DNA of 14,255 nt from Alphaproteobacteria bacterium UBA6038 (GCA_002429315.1 DIZC01000079.1:974-15228); one strand, 5' to 3'. Shown: positions 6,820 to 14,039, counted from the stretch's first letter. Notes: generated from the letters alone by a model not told the origin. Translations and numbers: made by a program.

Positions 6820-8295
6820 TCACCTCGCGGGCTTTAGGCGATAGTCGGGATGCAGGGAGGCGTAGGGCGGCGGTGTTGCGGGCCTGCGGTAGGCGGCGTT
6901 GTTGCCGGCATCGAGCGCAAAGGCGTAAAGCTTGCGGTCGTCGGAGCCGACATAGACTATGCCGTCGGCCACCGCCGGCGAGGATTCCACGGCACCTCCC
7001 GTCGCGGCCGTCCATAGAGGGGCGCCGCTGCGGGCATCGAAAGCGTAGAGATTGCCGTCAAGGGAGCCGACATAAACCACCCCATTGGCCACCGCCGGGG
7101 AGGAATGAAGCGCACCGCCGGGCGTGGTTTGCGCCCACAGGACGGCACCGGTGTGGGCGTCGAACGCGTAAAGCTTGGCGTCGTCGGAGCCAACATAGAC
7201 AACGCCGTTCGCCACCGCCGGGGATGACCACAAGGCGCCGCCTGTGTATGGCGCCCAGAGCAGGGCGCCGGTGCGGGCGTTGAAGGCGTAGAGCTTGGTG
7301 TCAAGCGAGCCGACATAGACCACGCCGTTGGCTACCGCCGGCGAGGAATACACCGAGTTACCTGTGGGTGCGCTCCACAGCGGCGCACCGGTGGTGGCAT
7401 TGAAGGCATAGAGCTTGTAATCGTCGGAGCCGGCATAAACCACGCCATCAGCCACCGCCGGCGAGGATTCCACAAAATTTCCCGCGGCTGCGGTCCATTT
7501 CACGGCGCCGGTGCTGGCGTTCAAAGCAACAAGATAGCCGTCCAGAGTGCCGACATAAACCACGCCATTGGCGACCGCCGGCGAGGAATCCACCCCACTG
7601 CCTATGGTTGTCGTCCATTTGGCAACACCGGTACTGGCGTTGCGGGCGTAGACCTTGCCATCAGAAGCGCCGACATAGACCACCCGGGCGGCGACGGCGG
7701 GTGAGGAGACGAGCTCGCCTCCCGTGGTTGCCGTCCACTTAACAGCGCCTGTGCTGGCGTTGCGGGCGTAAAGCTTGCCATCGAGCGAGCCGACATAAAC
7801 GATACCGTTCGCGACGGCGGGAGAGGAAGTCACGTAGCTGCCCGTGGTTGCGGTCCACGCCAGGTCCAGGCCGGCTGCATTGCCGGCGGTAATGACATTT
7901 TCGTACGGATTGCTCCGTTTGCCGTGCGGCGAGAAGCCATGCTCCGCCCACGCGGTGCGAACCGTGAATGCGGCTTGTGCCCCTTCGCCATCCTTCCGTC
8001 CAAGCGCTGTTATCCAATGCGTACCGGGAAGTGCATCGGCCGCGACCTTCAGTTGTTTTCCAGAGAAATTCCCCGCGCTGTCGGCAATGACCAGCAGTTC
8101 GTCGGCGGTATCGAAATAGACATCCACGCCTTCTCCCGGCACATATCCGCTGCCGCCGATCGTGACTGCGATCTTCGGATGACCCGCAACCGGACTGAGC
8201 GTTTCTGTCGGCAACGCCAGCGCCGATGTTGCCCCCAGCCACGCCAGCATTGGTGCGAGCAACGAAAGGCGCGATGAACGGCAAATGCGGACCAT
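6820..8295 (-). CDS. Secreted protein with Ig-like N-domain and eight PQQ-like propeller blades
   Basis: 491 residues from the ATG at 8295. A GTG four codons upstream is possible, but the GGGGTTGAAC stretch before the ATG favours the inner start. The signal peptide covers residues 1-27 (MVRICRSSRL, hydrophobic core, ALA|LP). Residues about 39-113 form an Ig-like beta domain (SGYVPGEGVDVYF, SAGNFSGK, PGTHWITALG, AAFTV). From residue 157 there are eight units of 40 residues of the type SSPAVANGVVYVGS-D-KLYAFNA-TGA-W. These match the PQQ-binding-like beta-propeller repeat and predict a closed eight-bladed propeller. The N-terminal LDLAWTATTG strand probably completes the last blade. It lacks the catalytic Asp and Ca2+-site context of quinoprotein dehydrogenases, so a binding, scaffold or secreted-adhesin role is more likely than an enzyme; that is inference. 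The gene has the same orientation as the gloVer row but is 478 bp away from it. Confidence 0.9.
   Translation of the reverse strand: MVRICRSSRLSLLAPMLAWLGATSALALPTETLSPVAGHPKIAVTIGGSGYVPGEGVDVYFDTADELLVIADSAGNFSGKQLKVAADALPGTHWITALGRKDGEGAQAAFTVRTAWAEHGFSPHGKRSNPYENVITAGNAAGLDLAWTATTGSYVTSSPAVANGIVYVGSLDGKLYARNASTGAVKWTATTGGELVSSPAVAARVVYVGASDGKVYARNASTGVAKWTTTIGSGVDSSPAVANGVVYVGTLDGYLVALNASTGAVKWTAAAGNFVESSPAVADGVVYAGSDDYKLYAFNATTGAPLWSAPTGNSVYSSPAVANGVVYVGSLDTKLYAFNARTGALLWAPYTGGALWSSPAVANGVVYVGSDDAKLYAFDAHTGAVLWAQTTPGGALHSSPAVANGVVYVGSLDGNLYAFDARSGAPLWTAATGGAVESSPAVADGIVYVGSDDRKLYAFALDAGNNAAYRRPATPPPYASLHPDYRLKPAR
6913..7827 (-). repeat. Eight-unit tandem repeat of 120 bp inside the propeller gene
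   Basis: The 40-codon blades are also strongly similar as DNA. The stretch encoding SSPAVANGVVYVG recurs almost unchanged every 120 bp, with one extra codon before unit 7. Such uniformity points to recent internal amplification or gene conversion, and makes the array prone to expansion and contraction. Confidence 0.8.
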
Positions 8296-8328
8296 GTTCA
8301 ACCCCACGATTTATTGTTTCGCCCGGCT

Positions 8329-8443
8329 TCAGGCGGTGGTCGGAATGTAGGAGGCGTAAGGCGCCGCGCTCCGGCGGTAGGCGGCGTTCTTGCCGGCATC
8401 GAGCACGAAGGCATAAAGCTTACGGTTCGGAGCCGACATAGAC
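8329..8443 (-). pseudogene. 3' remnant of a second PQQ-like propeller gene
   Basis: The minus strand encodes RKLYAFVLDAGKNAAYRRS followed by APYAS, which parallels the end of the intact propeller protein (RKLYAFALDAGNNAAYRR then PPYAS). Homology starts in the VYVGS strand and runs into the stop region. It is broken by a two-base deletion in the GSDDRK stretch, a six-base deletion (two codons) and a one-base deletion near the end. It lies just upstream of the intact gene in the same orientation, so it is best read as the surviving tail of a tandem duplicate whose body was deleted. It is not expected to make a protein. Confidence 0.75.
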
Positions 8444-8525
8444 ACAGGGCGCGCAAACACTTTGGTTGTCAATGACATAGCTTCAGAGTCGGCCCAGCCC
8501 GAACGCGGTACCGCTCATTGGATGG

Positions 8526-8789
8526 CTAATCCGGCTGTTCGGTGGCGAATTCGCGCCCAGGCGACGGCTGGCCGGGATATTCGGGGGCGGAGCGCATGGC
8601 ACGGCGCCCCGGCGGCGCCTGCAGCTCGAAGCTGCGCACCACCGGCCGGCCGTCGGAATCCTCGACCTGCACGTGCCAGACTCCGGCCTTCGCGCACAGC
8701 GATTGGGCGCGCGTTATCGCCTGCTCGCGGCTGTCGCACGCGGCGGCAAGCGCAAACGAGCCCTGGCAATAGACGATGCGATAAGCCAT
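8526..8789 (-). CDS. Small conserved-looking hypothetical protein, 87 aa
   Basis: The start is placed at the ATG at 8789 (MAYRIVYCQGS) after AAGTGGGGCTGAG; an in-frame start eleven codons upstream is less protein-like. The N-terminal half looks like a compact alpha/beta fold: a strand YRIVYCQGSFAL, a helix SREQAITRAQSLCAKAG, and strands WHVQVEDSDGRPVVRSFEL. The last 30 residues are Pro/Arg/Ala-rich and probably disordered. No signal peptide or membrane segment is visible, so it is probably cytoplasmic. I do not recognise the family. It stands alone, divergent from the vapB-like gene. The plus-strand frames over the same bases are Arg/Pro-rich and look like shadows. Confidence 0.6.
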   Translation of the reverse strand: MAYRIVYCQGSFALAAACDSREQAITRAQSLCAKAGVWHVQVEDSDGRPVVRSFELQAPPGRRAMRSAPEYPGQPSPGREFATEQPD

Positions 8790-8927
8790 CTCAGCCCCAC
8801 TTCTTTCGCGCGATAACGCCATGGCGCGGCCCGCGCTCCCGGACGCGCGATGGCGCGGTTAATATCCGGTGACCGGCGAAGACGCGCATTTAACCAGACC
8901 GGTGTGCGGCAGTTCGCTCAAAGCCGG

Positions 8928-8955
8928 TTGCCAGTTCGCGCGTCACCGCTATCTT
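8928..8955 (+). promoter_or_regulatory. Candidate sigma-70-type promoter of the vapB-like gene
   Basis: TTGCCA (8928-8933) and TATCTT (8950-8955) are separated by 16 bases, placing transcription start about 20 bases before the ATG at 8983. This fits autoregulated antitoxin-toxin operons, where the antitoxin binds its own promoter, but no clear operator palindrome is visible. Confidence 0.4.
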
Positions 8956-8982
8956 CCACGCGTGCCTTGTTGGACGCCCTCG

Positions 8983-9258
8983 ATGCCGCCCAAAGCCACC
9001 ACCATTGTTTCGACCAAAGGCCGGGTCGTTCTGCCCAAGGCGATCCGCAAGCAGCGGCGCTGGGAGGCGGGCACGAAACTGATCGTGGAAGACCGGCCCG
9101 ATGGCGTGCTGCTGAAGGCGGCGCCGTTCTTTCCGCCTTCGAGGCCGGAGGATGCGTTCGGTTGTCTCCGAACCGGCGGACCGTCCAGATCCCTCGCAGA
9201 GATGGAAGCGGCCGTCGTTGCGGAGGTGAAGCGTCGCCATGCTCGCGGTCGATACTGA
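8983..9258 (+). CDS. vapB: AbrB/MazE-fold antitoxin (VapB-like)
   Basis: 91 residues from the ATG at 8983. The open frame extends 38 codons upstream, but that part does not resemble the family and contains the candidate promoter. Residues about 6-47 match the SpoVT/AbrB swapped-hairpin DNA-binding domain (TTIVSTKGRVVLPKAIRKQ, W-AGTKLIVE, DGVLLKA). The C-terminal half (SLAEMEAAVVAEVKRRHARG) would form the helix that covers the toxin active site. The gene overlaps the following PIN-domain frame by 20 bp, the tight coupling typical of vapBC modules. Its expected job is to neutralise VapC and repress the operon. Because the partner is frameshifted, this antitoxin may now be an orphan. The ribosome binding site is weak. 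Confidence 0.82.
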   Translation: MPPKATTIVSTKGRVVLPKAIRKQRRWEAGTKLIVEDRPDGVLLKAAPFFPPSRPEDAFGCLRTGGPSRSLAEMEAAVVAEVKRRHARGRY

Positions 9259-9623
9259 TATCTTGGTGCGATACGTCACCGATGACCCGCTTCAGGCAAG
9301 GCGGGCCAGAAGACTGATCGAAACGAACGATGTCTCCATTGCGACGACGGTCGTGCTTGAGGCGGAATGGGTGTTACGCAGTTTGTATCGCTTCACGCCG
9401 GAACAGATTATTGCCGCACTGACAATCGTATTCCGTTTACCGACGGTTCGCCTGGGAGCACCCGTTGCGCGTATCCAGAGCGCTTGCCTGGGCAGAAGCG
9501 GGGATGGATTTCGCGGACGCCCTGCATCTCGCAGCAGCGGAAGATTGCGAAGCGTTCGCCACCTTCGACCGCGGTTTCGTGAAGGCGGCGCGGGGGCTTG
9601 CGATACCCGTACGGGCTGCCTAA
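9239..9623 (+). pseudogene. vapC: Frameshifted PIN-domain toxin (VapC-like)
   Basis: The N-terminal half (MLAVDTDILVRYVTDDP, then TTVVLEAEWVLRSLY and FRLPTVRL) carries the first PIN acidic residues, D5 and the E of VLEAEWVL. The C-terminal half lies in the next frame (EHPLRVSRALAWAEAGMDFA, DALHLAAAEDCEAFATFDRG) with the remaining acidic residues, and ends at TAA 9621-9623. Removing one G from the run at 9454-9456 joins the halves into a normal protein of about 127 residues. As written, translation leaves the frame at about residue 72 and ends at 9661 with unrelated Arg-rich sequence, so the RNase centre is lost. PIN toxins of VapBC modules are Mg2+-dependent RNases. Either the toxin is naturally dead or the extra base is a sequencing error. 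Confidence 0.82.
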
Positions 9624-9739
9624 CCGGGGCAGCCAATCCCGCGCCTCGCGCGTTAAGCTAAAGTCTTGAAACCGCCGCAAAGATTGGCGAGGACCCCCGC
9701 GCCTGCCCGGCGACCGGCCTCCTTCCGACAGTCAGGAAC

Positions 9740-12199
9740 ATGAACGATCCTTTCCATCACAACCTGCAGGCGGTGGGGGCGTGGTTCGCGCGCCCGCGCG
9801 GCCCGTTTGCGAAGATCCTGGCGATCGTCACCGTCGTCATCGCCGTACCGCTGGCGGCGCTGGCGCTGCTGCCGTTCTTTCTCGGCTTCCTGGCACCGCC
9901 GCTCGACACCAGCCAGGATCTCTACAGCCTCAACCGGCCCATCGCTTTCACCTTCCTCGACTCGCAGGGCCAAACCGTCGGGCATCGCGGCGCCATCGTC
10001 GGCGAGCGGCTGAAGCTCGACGACATGCCGGCCTATCTGCCGGCGGCGTTCGTCGCGGTGGAGGACCGCCGATACTATCATCACGGCGGCATCGACGTTC
10101 ACGGCCTCTTGCGCGCGATGTGGGTGAACTTCCGCGCCCATCACGTGGTGGAGGGCGGCTCGACCATCACCCAGCAGACGGCGAAGATCATCTTTCTCAA
10201 TCCCAAGCGCACCTACGCGCGCAAGATCCAGGAGCTGTTCGACGCCGAGAGCCTGGAGAAGTCGCTCTCCAAGGACCAGATCCTCGAGCTCTACCTGAAC
10301 CGCATCTATCTCGGCTCCGGCGCCTACGGGGTGGACGGCGCCGCGCACGTCTATTTCGGCAAGAGCGCGCGCGACGTGACGGTGGCGCAGGCCGCGATGC
10401 TGGCGACCCTGACGACGGCGCCTTCAGTGTTCTCGCCGCGCCGCGATCTCGCCCGCGCCCAGGAGCGCGCCAATCACGTGCTGGCGGAAATGGTGAAGAC
10501 GCGCGCCATCACGCCCGAGCAGGCGGAAGACGCGCGCGAACATCCCGCCGTCGTCACCGACCGCGCCATCCAGGACGCGCGGAATTTTTTTCTCGACACC
10601 GCCGCCGACGAAGCCACCCGCCTCGCCAGCGTCAACGGCCAGCCGCCGTCCGCCGATCTCGTGGTGCGGACGACGCTCGATACCAAGCTGCAGGACGCAG
10701 CCCGCCATAGCCTGAACCACGTGCTCGCCAAGCAGGGCCGCCGCGCCCACGCGCACGAAGGCGCGGTGATCGTAATGAAGCCCGACGGCGCCATCACCGC
10801 CCTGATCGGCGGTCGCGACTACGACGAGAGCGTGTTCAACCGCGCCACCCAGGCCAAGCGGCAGCCCGGCAGCGCCTTCAAGCCGTTCGTGTATTTGACG
10901 GCGGTGGAGAACGGCATCAGCCCGTGGGAAACGCGCAGCGACGGGCCGGTGGACATCGACGGCTGGGCGCCGACCAATTACGGCGGCCGCTCCTACGGCA
11001 CCATCACCTTGGCCGACGCGCTCGCCCATTCGGTCAACACCATCACCGCCGCGCTCGGCCAGGAAGTCGGCATCAGCAACGTGATGGAGACCGCCCAGCG
11101 GCTCGGCATCAAATCGCCGCTCGAAGCCAATGCGTCGCTCGCGCTCGGCACTTCGGAAGTGACGCCGCTGGAGATGGCGACCGCCTATGCCGCGTTCGCC
11201 AATGGCGGCTTGCGCGTCTATCCCTACATGGTGACGGAGGTGGACGATCATTCCGGGCGGGTGCTCTACAAGCGCGAGCCGCCGCAGCCGCAGCGGGTGA
11301 TCGCCAGCCACGTCGATCGCGACATGGTGGCGATGCTGTACGGCGTGGTGACGCAAGGCACCGGCCGCGCTGCCGCCATCCCCGGCCATGAAGCCGCCGG
11401 CAAGACCGGCACCACCCAGGATTATCGCGACGCGTGGTTCATCGGCTTCACCGCCGACTATGTGGCCTGCGTGTGGGTCGGCAACGACAACAACAAGCCG
11501 ATGCGCAACGTCACCGGCGGCACCCTGCCGGCGGACGTGTGGAAGGCGGTGATGACCACCGCGGAACAAGGCCTGCCGGCGCATCCGCTCGACAAGTCCG
11601 AGCCGCAGGCGCCGATCGACGACAACGGCATCATCGCCGCCGATTCCGGGACCGCCACGGTCGAAGACGACACCGAAGGCTCGGCCAGCGCCGATGAAGA
11701 AGCCGGCGGCGCCAACATCGAAGACGACACGGCGTCGTCGGATTCGAGCGGTGACAGCGCGAGCAGCAGCAGCAGCAAGCACGACCACAGCGGCGGCTCG
11801 TGGTGGAACTGGCTGTTCAGCGGTAACAGCGACGACCACAGCGCAGCGCCCGCGAAGCACGCCAAAGCATCGCCGGAAGGCCCGACCGTCATCGAAGGCG
11901 CGGTGCGCCCCGCGCCGCCGAAGCCGGCTGAATCCGCGCCGCCGCCGGCCGACAGCAATGCCGCGCCGGTGCATCTCATCCCGCCGCGCAGCCACGACGT
12001 GGATGTCGACCGGGCGGACACCTCCGACCACGACGATTCGGTCAGCGTGCAGCGGCCGCCGCGCGCGCCGGCGCCGATCCAGCACGACGAGCGCCCGCCG
12101 CCGCCGCGCGCCGGTCCGCCGCCGCCGCCGCCGCCCGATGTCGACGAGGAAGGCGCCCAGCACCCCGACCAGGATCCCGACGACGACAACCCGCAGTGA
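9740..12199 (+). CDS. Class A penicillin-binding protein (bifunctional transglycosylase/transpeptidase)
   Basis: 819 residues; AGGA lies just before the ATG at 9740. It polymerises lipid II and cross-links peptidoglycan at the outer face of the inner membrane. There is a short cytoplasmic N-terminus, then one membrane segment at about residues 24-52. The GT51 transglycosylase domain spans about 85-265, with the catalytic Glu in VEDRRYYHH (E108), GGSTITQQTAK (139-149) and RKIQE. The transpeptidase domain spans about 306-605 with the full triad: SAFK (S378, K381), SVN (431-433) and KTGTT (555-559). The linker between domains is short, without the large OB-type insertion of E. coli PBP1A. Residues about 612-819 form an acidic, Ser- and Pro-rich, probably disordered tail with one GGSWWNWLF motif (685-693). 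Both enzymatic centres look intact. It stands alone on its strand, upstream of a palindrome-rich gap. Confidence 0.95.
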   Translation: MNDPFHHNLQAVGAWFARPRGPFAKILAIVTVVIAVPLAALALLPFFLGFLAPPLDTSQDLYSLNRPIAFTFLDSQGQTVGHRGAIVGERLKLDDMPAYLPAAFVAVEDRRYYHHGGIDVHGLLRAMWVNFRAHHVVEGGSTITQQTAKIIFLNPKRTYARKIQELFDAESLEKSLSKDQILELYLNRIYLGSGAYGVDGAAHVYFGKSARDVTVAQAAMLATLTTAPSVFSPRRDLARAQERANHVLAEMVKTRAITPEQAEDAREHPAVVTDRAIQDARNFFLDTAADEATRLASVNGQPPSADLVVRTTLDTKLQDAARHSLNHVLAKQGRRAHAHEGAVIVMKPDGAITALIGGRDYDESVFNRATQAKRQPGSAFKPFVYLTAVENGISPWETRSDGPVDIDGWAPTNYGGRSYGTITLADALAHSVNTITAALGQEVGISNVMETAQRLGIKSPLEANASLALGTSEVTPLEMATAYAAFANGGLRVYPYMVTEVDDHSGRVLYKREPPQPQRVIASHVDRDMVAMLYGVVTQGTGRAAAIPGHEAAGKTGTTQDYRDAWFIGFTADYVACVWVGNDNNKPMRNVTGGTLPADVWKAVMTTAEQGLPAHPLDKSEPQAPIDDNGIIAADSGTATVEDDTEGSASADEEAGGANIEDDTASSDSSGDSASSSSSKHDHSGGSWWNWLFSGNSDDHSAAPAKHAKASPEGPTVIEGAVRPAPPKPAESAPPPADSNAAPVHLIPPRSHDVDVDRADTSDHDDSVSVQRPPRAPAPIQHDERPPPPRAGPPPPPPPDVDEEGAQHPDQDPDDDNPQ

Positions 12200-12231
12200 A
12201 TGAGCTCACGCTCTCTGCGCCGCAACCGCTA

Positions 12232-12252
12232 CAGCGCGATTTTCCCGCGCTG
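12232..12252 (+). terminator. Hairpin downstream of the penicillin-binding protein gene
   Basis: Perfect 7-bp arms CAGCGCG and CGCGCTG enclose a seven-base A/T-containing loop, starting 32 bp after the stop. There is no trailing T-run, so intrinsic termination is uncertain. The larger palindromes that follow could contribute. Confidence 0.35.
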
Positions 12253-12284
12253 AGTGATCGTCGTTGGAGGGATGCGTGCGTCCG

Positions 12285-12334
12285 CCCTCCCCTTGAGGAA
12301 GAATCGAAAATCTGAAGCGAATGGGAGATTTCAT
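12285..12334. repeat. Degenerate copy of the CCCTCCCC/AAATCT-AGATTT dispersed repeat
   Basis: CCCTCCCCTTGAGG is followed by CGAAAATCT and, after a short loop, AGATTTCAT. The same order of blocks occurs in cleaner form at 14192-14255. Here the second stem has shrunk to AAATCT/AGATTT. It abuts the 123-bp palindrome that starts at 12335. Confidence 0.55.
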
Positions 12335-12457
12335 CCTCCCCCGCTTGCGGGGGAGGTGCCGAGCGCAGCGAGGCGGAAGGGGGATACTGTTGCACTCCCC
12401 CTACCGTCTCGCATTCGCTTCGCTCATGCGAGCCACCTCCCCCGTAAACGGGGGAGG
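12335..12457. repeat. 123-bp composite palindromic intergenic element
   Basis: Each end is itself a perfect hairpin: CCTCCCCCGC with its complement at 12335-12356, and CCTCCCCCGT with its complement at 12436-12457. The two ends are also near reverse complements of each other. Between them AGGGGGA (12378-12384) pairs with TCCCCCT (12396-12402), and GAGCGCAGCGA faces a TTCGCTTCGCTC-type arm. The whole can fold as one long imperfect palindrome with terminal stem-loops, like a REP/MITE-type element. No coding sequence lies inside. It may help terminate transcription from the upstream gene. Confidence 0.75.
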
Positions 12458-12611
12458 ATCACTCGTCGTCTAATCACCCCTCCGAAATTTCAACAGCAGC
12501 GATTGGCTGTAGACGGCCCGGCACCGTTCGGACCGCCGGCCGAGGCGGTGCGGCCTGTGCAAGGGTGATGGCGCGCCGCATAATATGCACCGACCGCTCG
12601 GGGGCTCTTCC

Positions 12612-13610
12612 ATGACTCGCAATCGCCAGTGGATTTACGCGCGCAAGCCGAACGCGGAAGTGGGGCCGGCGAATTTCGACCTGCGCGAAACCGAAGCGCC
12701 GCAGCCCCGCGCGGGTGAGGTGCTGGTGCGCACGACCTTGCTGTCGCTCGATCCGGCGAGCCGCGCCTGGATGCAGGGCGCGACCTACCGTTCGCAACTT
12801 AATCCCGGCGACGTGATGGCGGGCTGGGGGCTCGGCGAAGTCGTCGAGTCCCATGCGGAGAAATTCGCGCCCGGCGATCTCGTCAGCGGCGAATTTGGCT
12901 GGCAGGAATATGCCGCGCTCTCCGCGCACCGGCTGACGAAGCATGACAAGCGCCACAAGCCCGAGCACCTGCTGAGCGTGCTCGGCATCACCGGCCTCAC
13001 CGCCTATTTCGGCATGCTCGACGTGGGCCGCCCGCGGCCCGGCGAAACGGTGCTGGTGTCGGCGGCGGCCGGCGCGGTCGGCTCGGTGGCCGGGCAGATC
13101 GCGAAACTCTCCGGCTGCCATGTGGTGGGCACCACGCGGGGGCGCGACAAATGCAAATGGATCGTCGATGAATTCGGCTTCGATGCGGCGATCGATTACA
13201 GCGAAGGCAATCTCGACCGCGCGCTGAAAGCCGCCTGCCCGCGGGGCATCGACGTCTACTTCGACAACACCGGCGGCGAAATGCTGGCCGCGGCGCTGCG
13301 GCGCATGAATGTGTTCGGCCGGGTCTCCTGCTGCGGCGCGGTTTCGCAATACGACACTGCCAGTCCGGCGCCGGGGCCGTTCGGCGTGCCGGGATTTCTG
13401 GTGACCAAGCGCATCCGGATGGAAGGCTTCGTGGTGATGGATTTCTACAATCGCCGCGCGCAGGCCGAAGCGGCGCTGGCGCGCTGGCTGGAGGAGGGAA
13501 AGATCAAAGCCGCTGTAGATATTGTCGAAGGATTCGAAAACATGCCGTCGGCGCTGGCGGACATGTTTGCCGGCAAGAACCGCGGCAAGCTGATGGTGCG
13601 CGTCGGCTAG
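12612..13610 (+). CDS. MDR-family NADP-dependent oxidoreductase (YncB/curcumin-reductase-like)
   Basis: 332 residues from the ATG at 12612, preceded by GGGGG about eight bases upstream. An ATG nine codons earlier has no ribosome binding site, and TRNRQWIYARKP is the usual N-terminal start of this family. The N-terminal GroES-like domain includes GEVLVRTTLLSLDPASRAWM (about 36-55). The Rossmann domain has AAAGAVGSVAG (141-151) for the cofactor pyrophosphate, then GCHVVGTTRGRDKCKWI and GIDVYFDNTGG. The C-terminus ends FENMPSALADMFAGKNRGKL. The zinc-binding cysteines of alcohol dehydrogenases are absent, as expected for this zinc-independent group, which reduces the C=C bond of enones and related substrates with NADPH. 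The substrate cannot be inferred from sequence. It is cytoplasmic, has no operon partner, and is convergent with the next gene. Confidence 0.92.
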   Translation: MTRNRQWIYARKPNAEVGPANFDLRETEAPQPRAGEVLVRTTLLSLDPASRAWMQGATYRSQLNPGDVMAGWGLGEVVESHAEKFAPGDLVSGEFGWQEYAALSAHRLTKHDKRHKPEHLLSVLGITGLTAYFGMLDVGRPRPGETVLVSAAAGAVGSVAGQIAKLSGCHVVGTTRGRDKCKWIVDEFGFDAAIDYSEGNLDRALKAACPRGIDVYFDNTGGEMLAAALRRMNVFGRVSCCGAVSQYDTASPAPGPFGVPGFLVTKRIRMEGFVVMDFYNRRAQAEAALARWLEEGKIKAAVDIVEGFENMPSALADMFAGKNRGKLMVRVG

Positions 13611-13660
13611 GCTGCGTCCGGCCGACCTTCGCCGGTCATGCCCGCATTTGAGGGCGGTTG

Positions 13661-14026
13661 CTAAGCCGGCTCCCAGAGCTCGATCTTCGTGCCGTCAGGG
13701 TCGAGGATCCACGCGAACTTCCCCATGCCGTCCAGCTGCTGATGGCCTTTCACCTCGACACCTTTGGCCTCAAGGCCGGCGAGGAATGCGTCCAGGTCGT
13801 CCACCGCGAAATTGATCATGAACTCGCGTGACGATGGCTGGAAATGGCCGGTCTCCTTGTTGAACGGCGCCCATACCCCGTGCGGCGGACCGGCGCCGTC
13901 GGCGCGGATCATGGCGCCGCCCCAATCCTCGATATTGAAGCCCAGCGTGTCGCGATACCACGCCGCGAGCGTCTCGGGATTTGCGCTGTGGAAGAACACC
14001 CCGCCAATTGCCGTAATGCGCGCCAT
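13661..14026 (-). CDS. VOC-family (glyoxalase-fold) protein
   Basis: 121 residues from the ATG at 14026. A G-rich site immediately upstream supports this start over one 25 codons earlier. It is a single VOC domain made of two beta-alpha-beta-beta-beta halves: ITAIGGVFFHSANPETLAAW, YRDTLGFNIEDWGG, then EFMINFAVDDLDAFLAGLEA and FAWILDPDGTKIELWEP. Candidate metal ligands are H13 and E116, the positions used in many VOC enzymes; the central ligand is not obvious. The family includes glyoxalase I, bleomycin-type resistance proteins and ring-cleavage dioxygenases, so the reaction is open. It is cytoplasmic, alone on its strand, and convergent with the oxidoreductase (50-bp gap with no strong terminator visible). 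Confidence 0.85.
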   Translation of the reverse strand: MARITAIGGVFFHSANPETLAAWYRDTLGFNIEDWGGAMIRADGAGPPHGVWAPFNKETGHFQPSSREFMINFAVDDLDAFLAGLEAKGVEVKGHQQLDGMGKFAWILDPDGTKIELWEPA

Positions 14027-14028
14027 CG

Positions 14029-14039
14029 CCCCCCCTCCC
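14029..14039 (-). promoter_or_regulatory. Ribosome binding site GGGAGG deciding the start at 14026
   Basis: The minus strand reads GGGAGGGGGGGCG directly before the ATG at 14026, a strong purine-rich site. It would lie inside the gene if the upstream ATG at 14101 were used. Confidence 0.6.

Noticed and set aside
6597..7283. 228-codon open frame on the plus strand
   Set aside because: It runs antisense across the propeller gene and is dominated by Arg, His and Pro, a shadow of the repeat codons.
6913..7827. Tandem 120-bp units considered as a CRISPR or satellite array
   Set aside because: The units are codon-phased blades of one coding gene, with no spacer/repeat alternation.
8821..8858. ATGGCGCGG direct repeat, 29 bp apart, between the small gene and vapB
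   Set aside because: Nine bases of GC-rich sequence repeated twice is expected often by chance, and it does not overlap the candidate promoter.
10424..12163. 579-codon open frame on the minus strand opposite the penicillin-binding protein
   Set aside because: Its composition (Arg, Gly, Val, Ala) mirrors the GC-rich sense codons. No domain is recognisable, whereas the sense strand has every catalytic motif.
12474..13349. 291-codon open frame on the minus strand opposite the oxidoreductase
   Set aside because: It is a shadow. The plus strand carries the complete MDR protein with its nucleotide-binding motif.
13611..13660. Possible bidirectional terminator between the convergent oxidoreductase and VOC genes
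   Set aside because: Only 4-bp arms (GACC/GGTC, GCCC/GGGC) are visible and there is no T-run.
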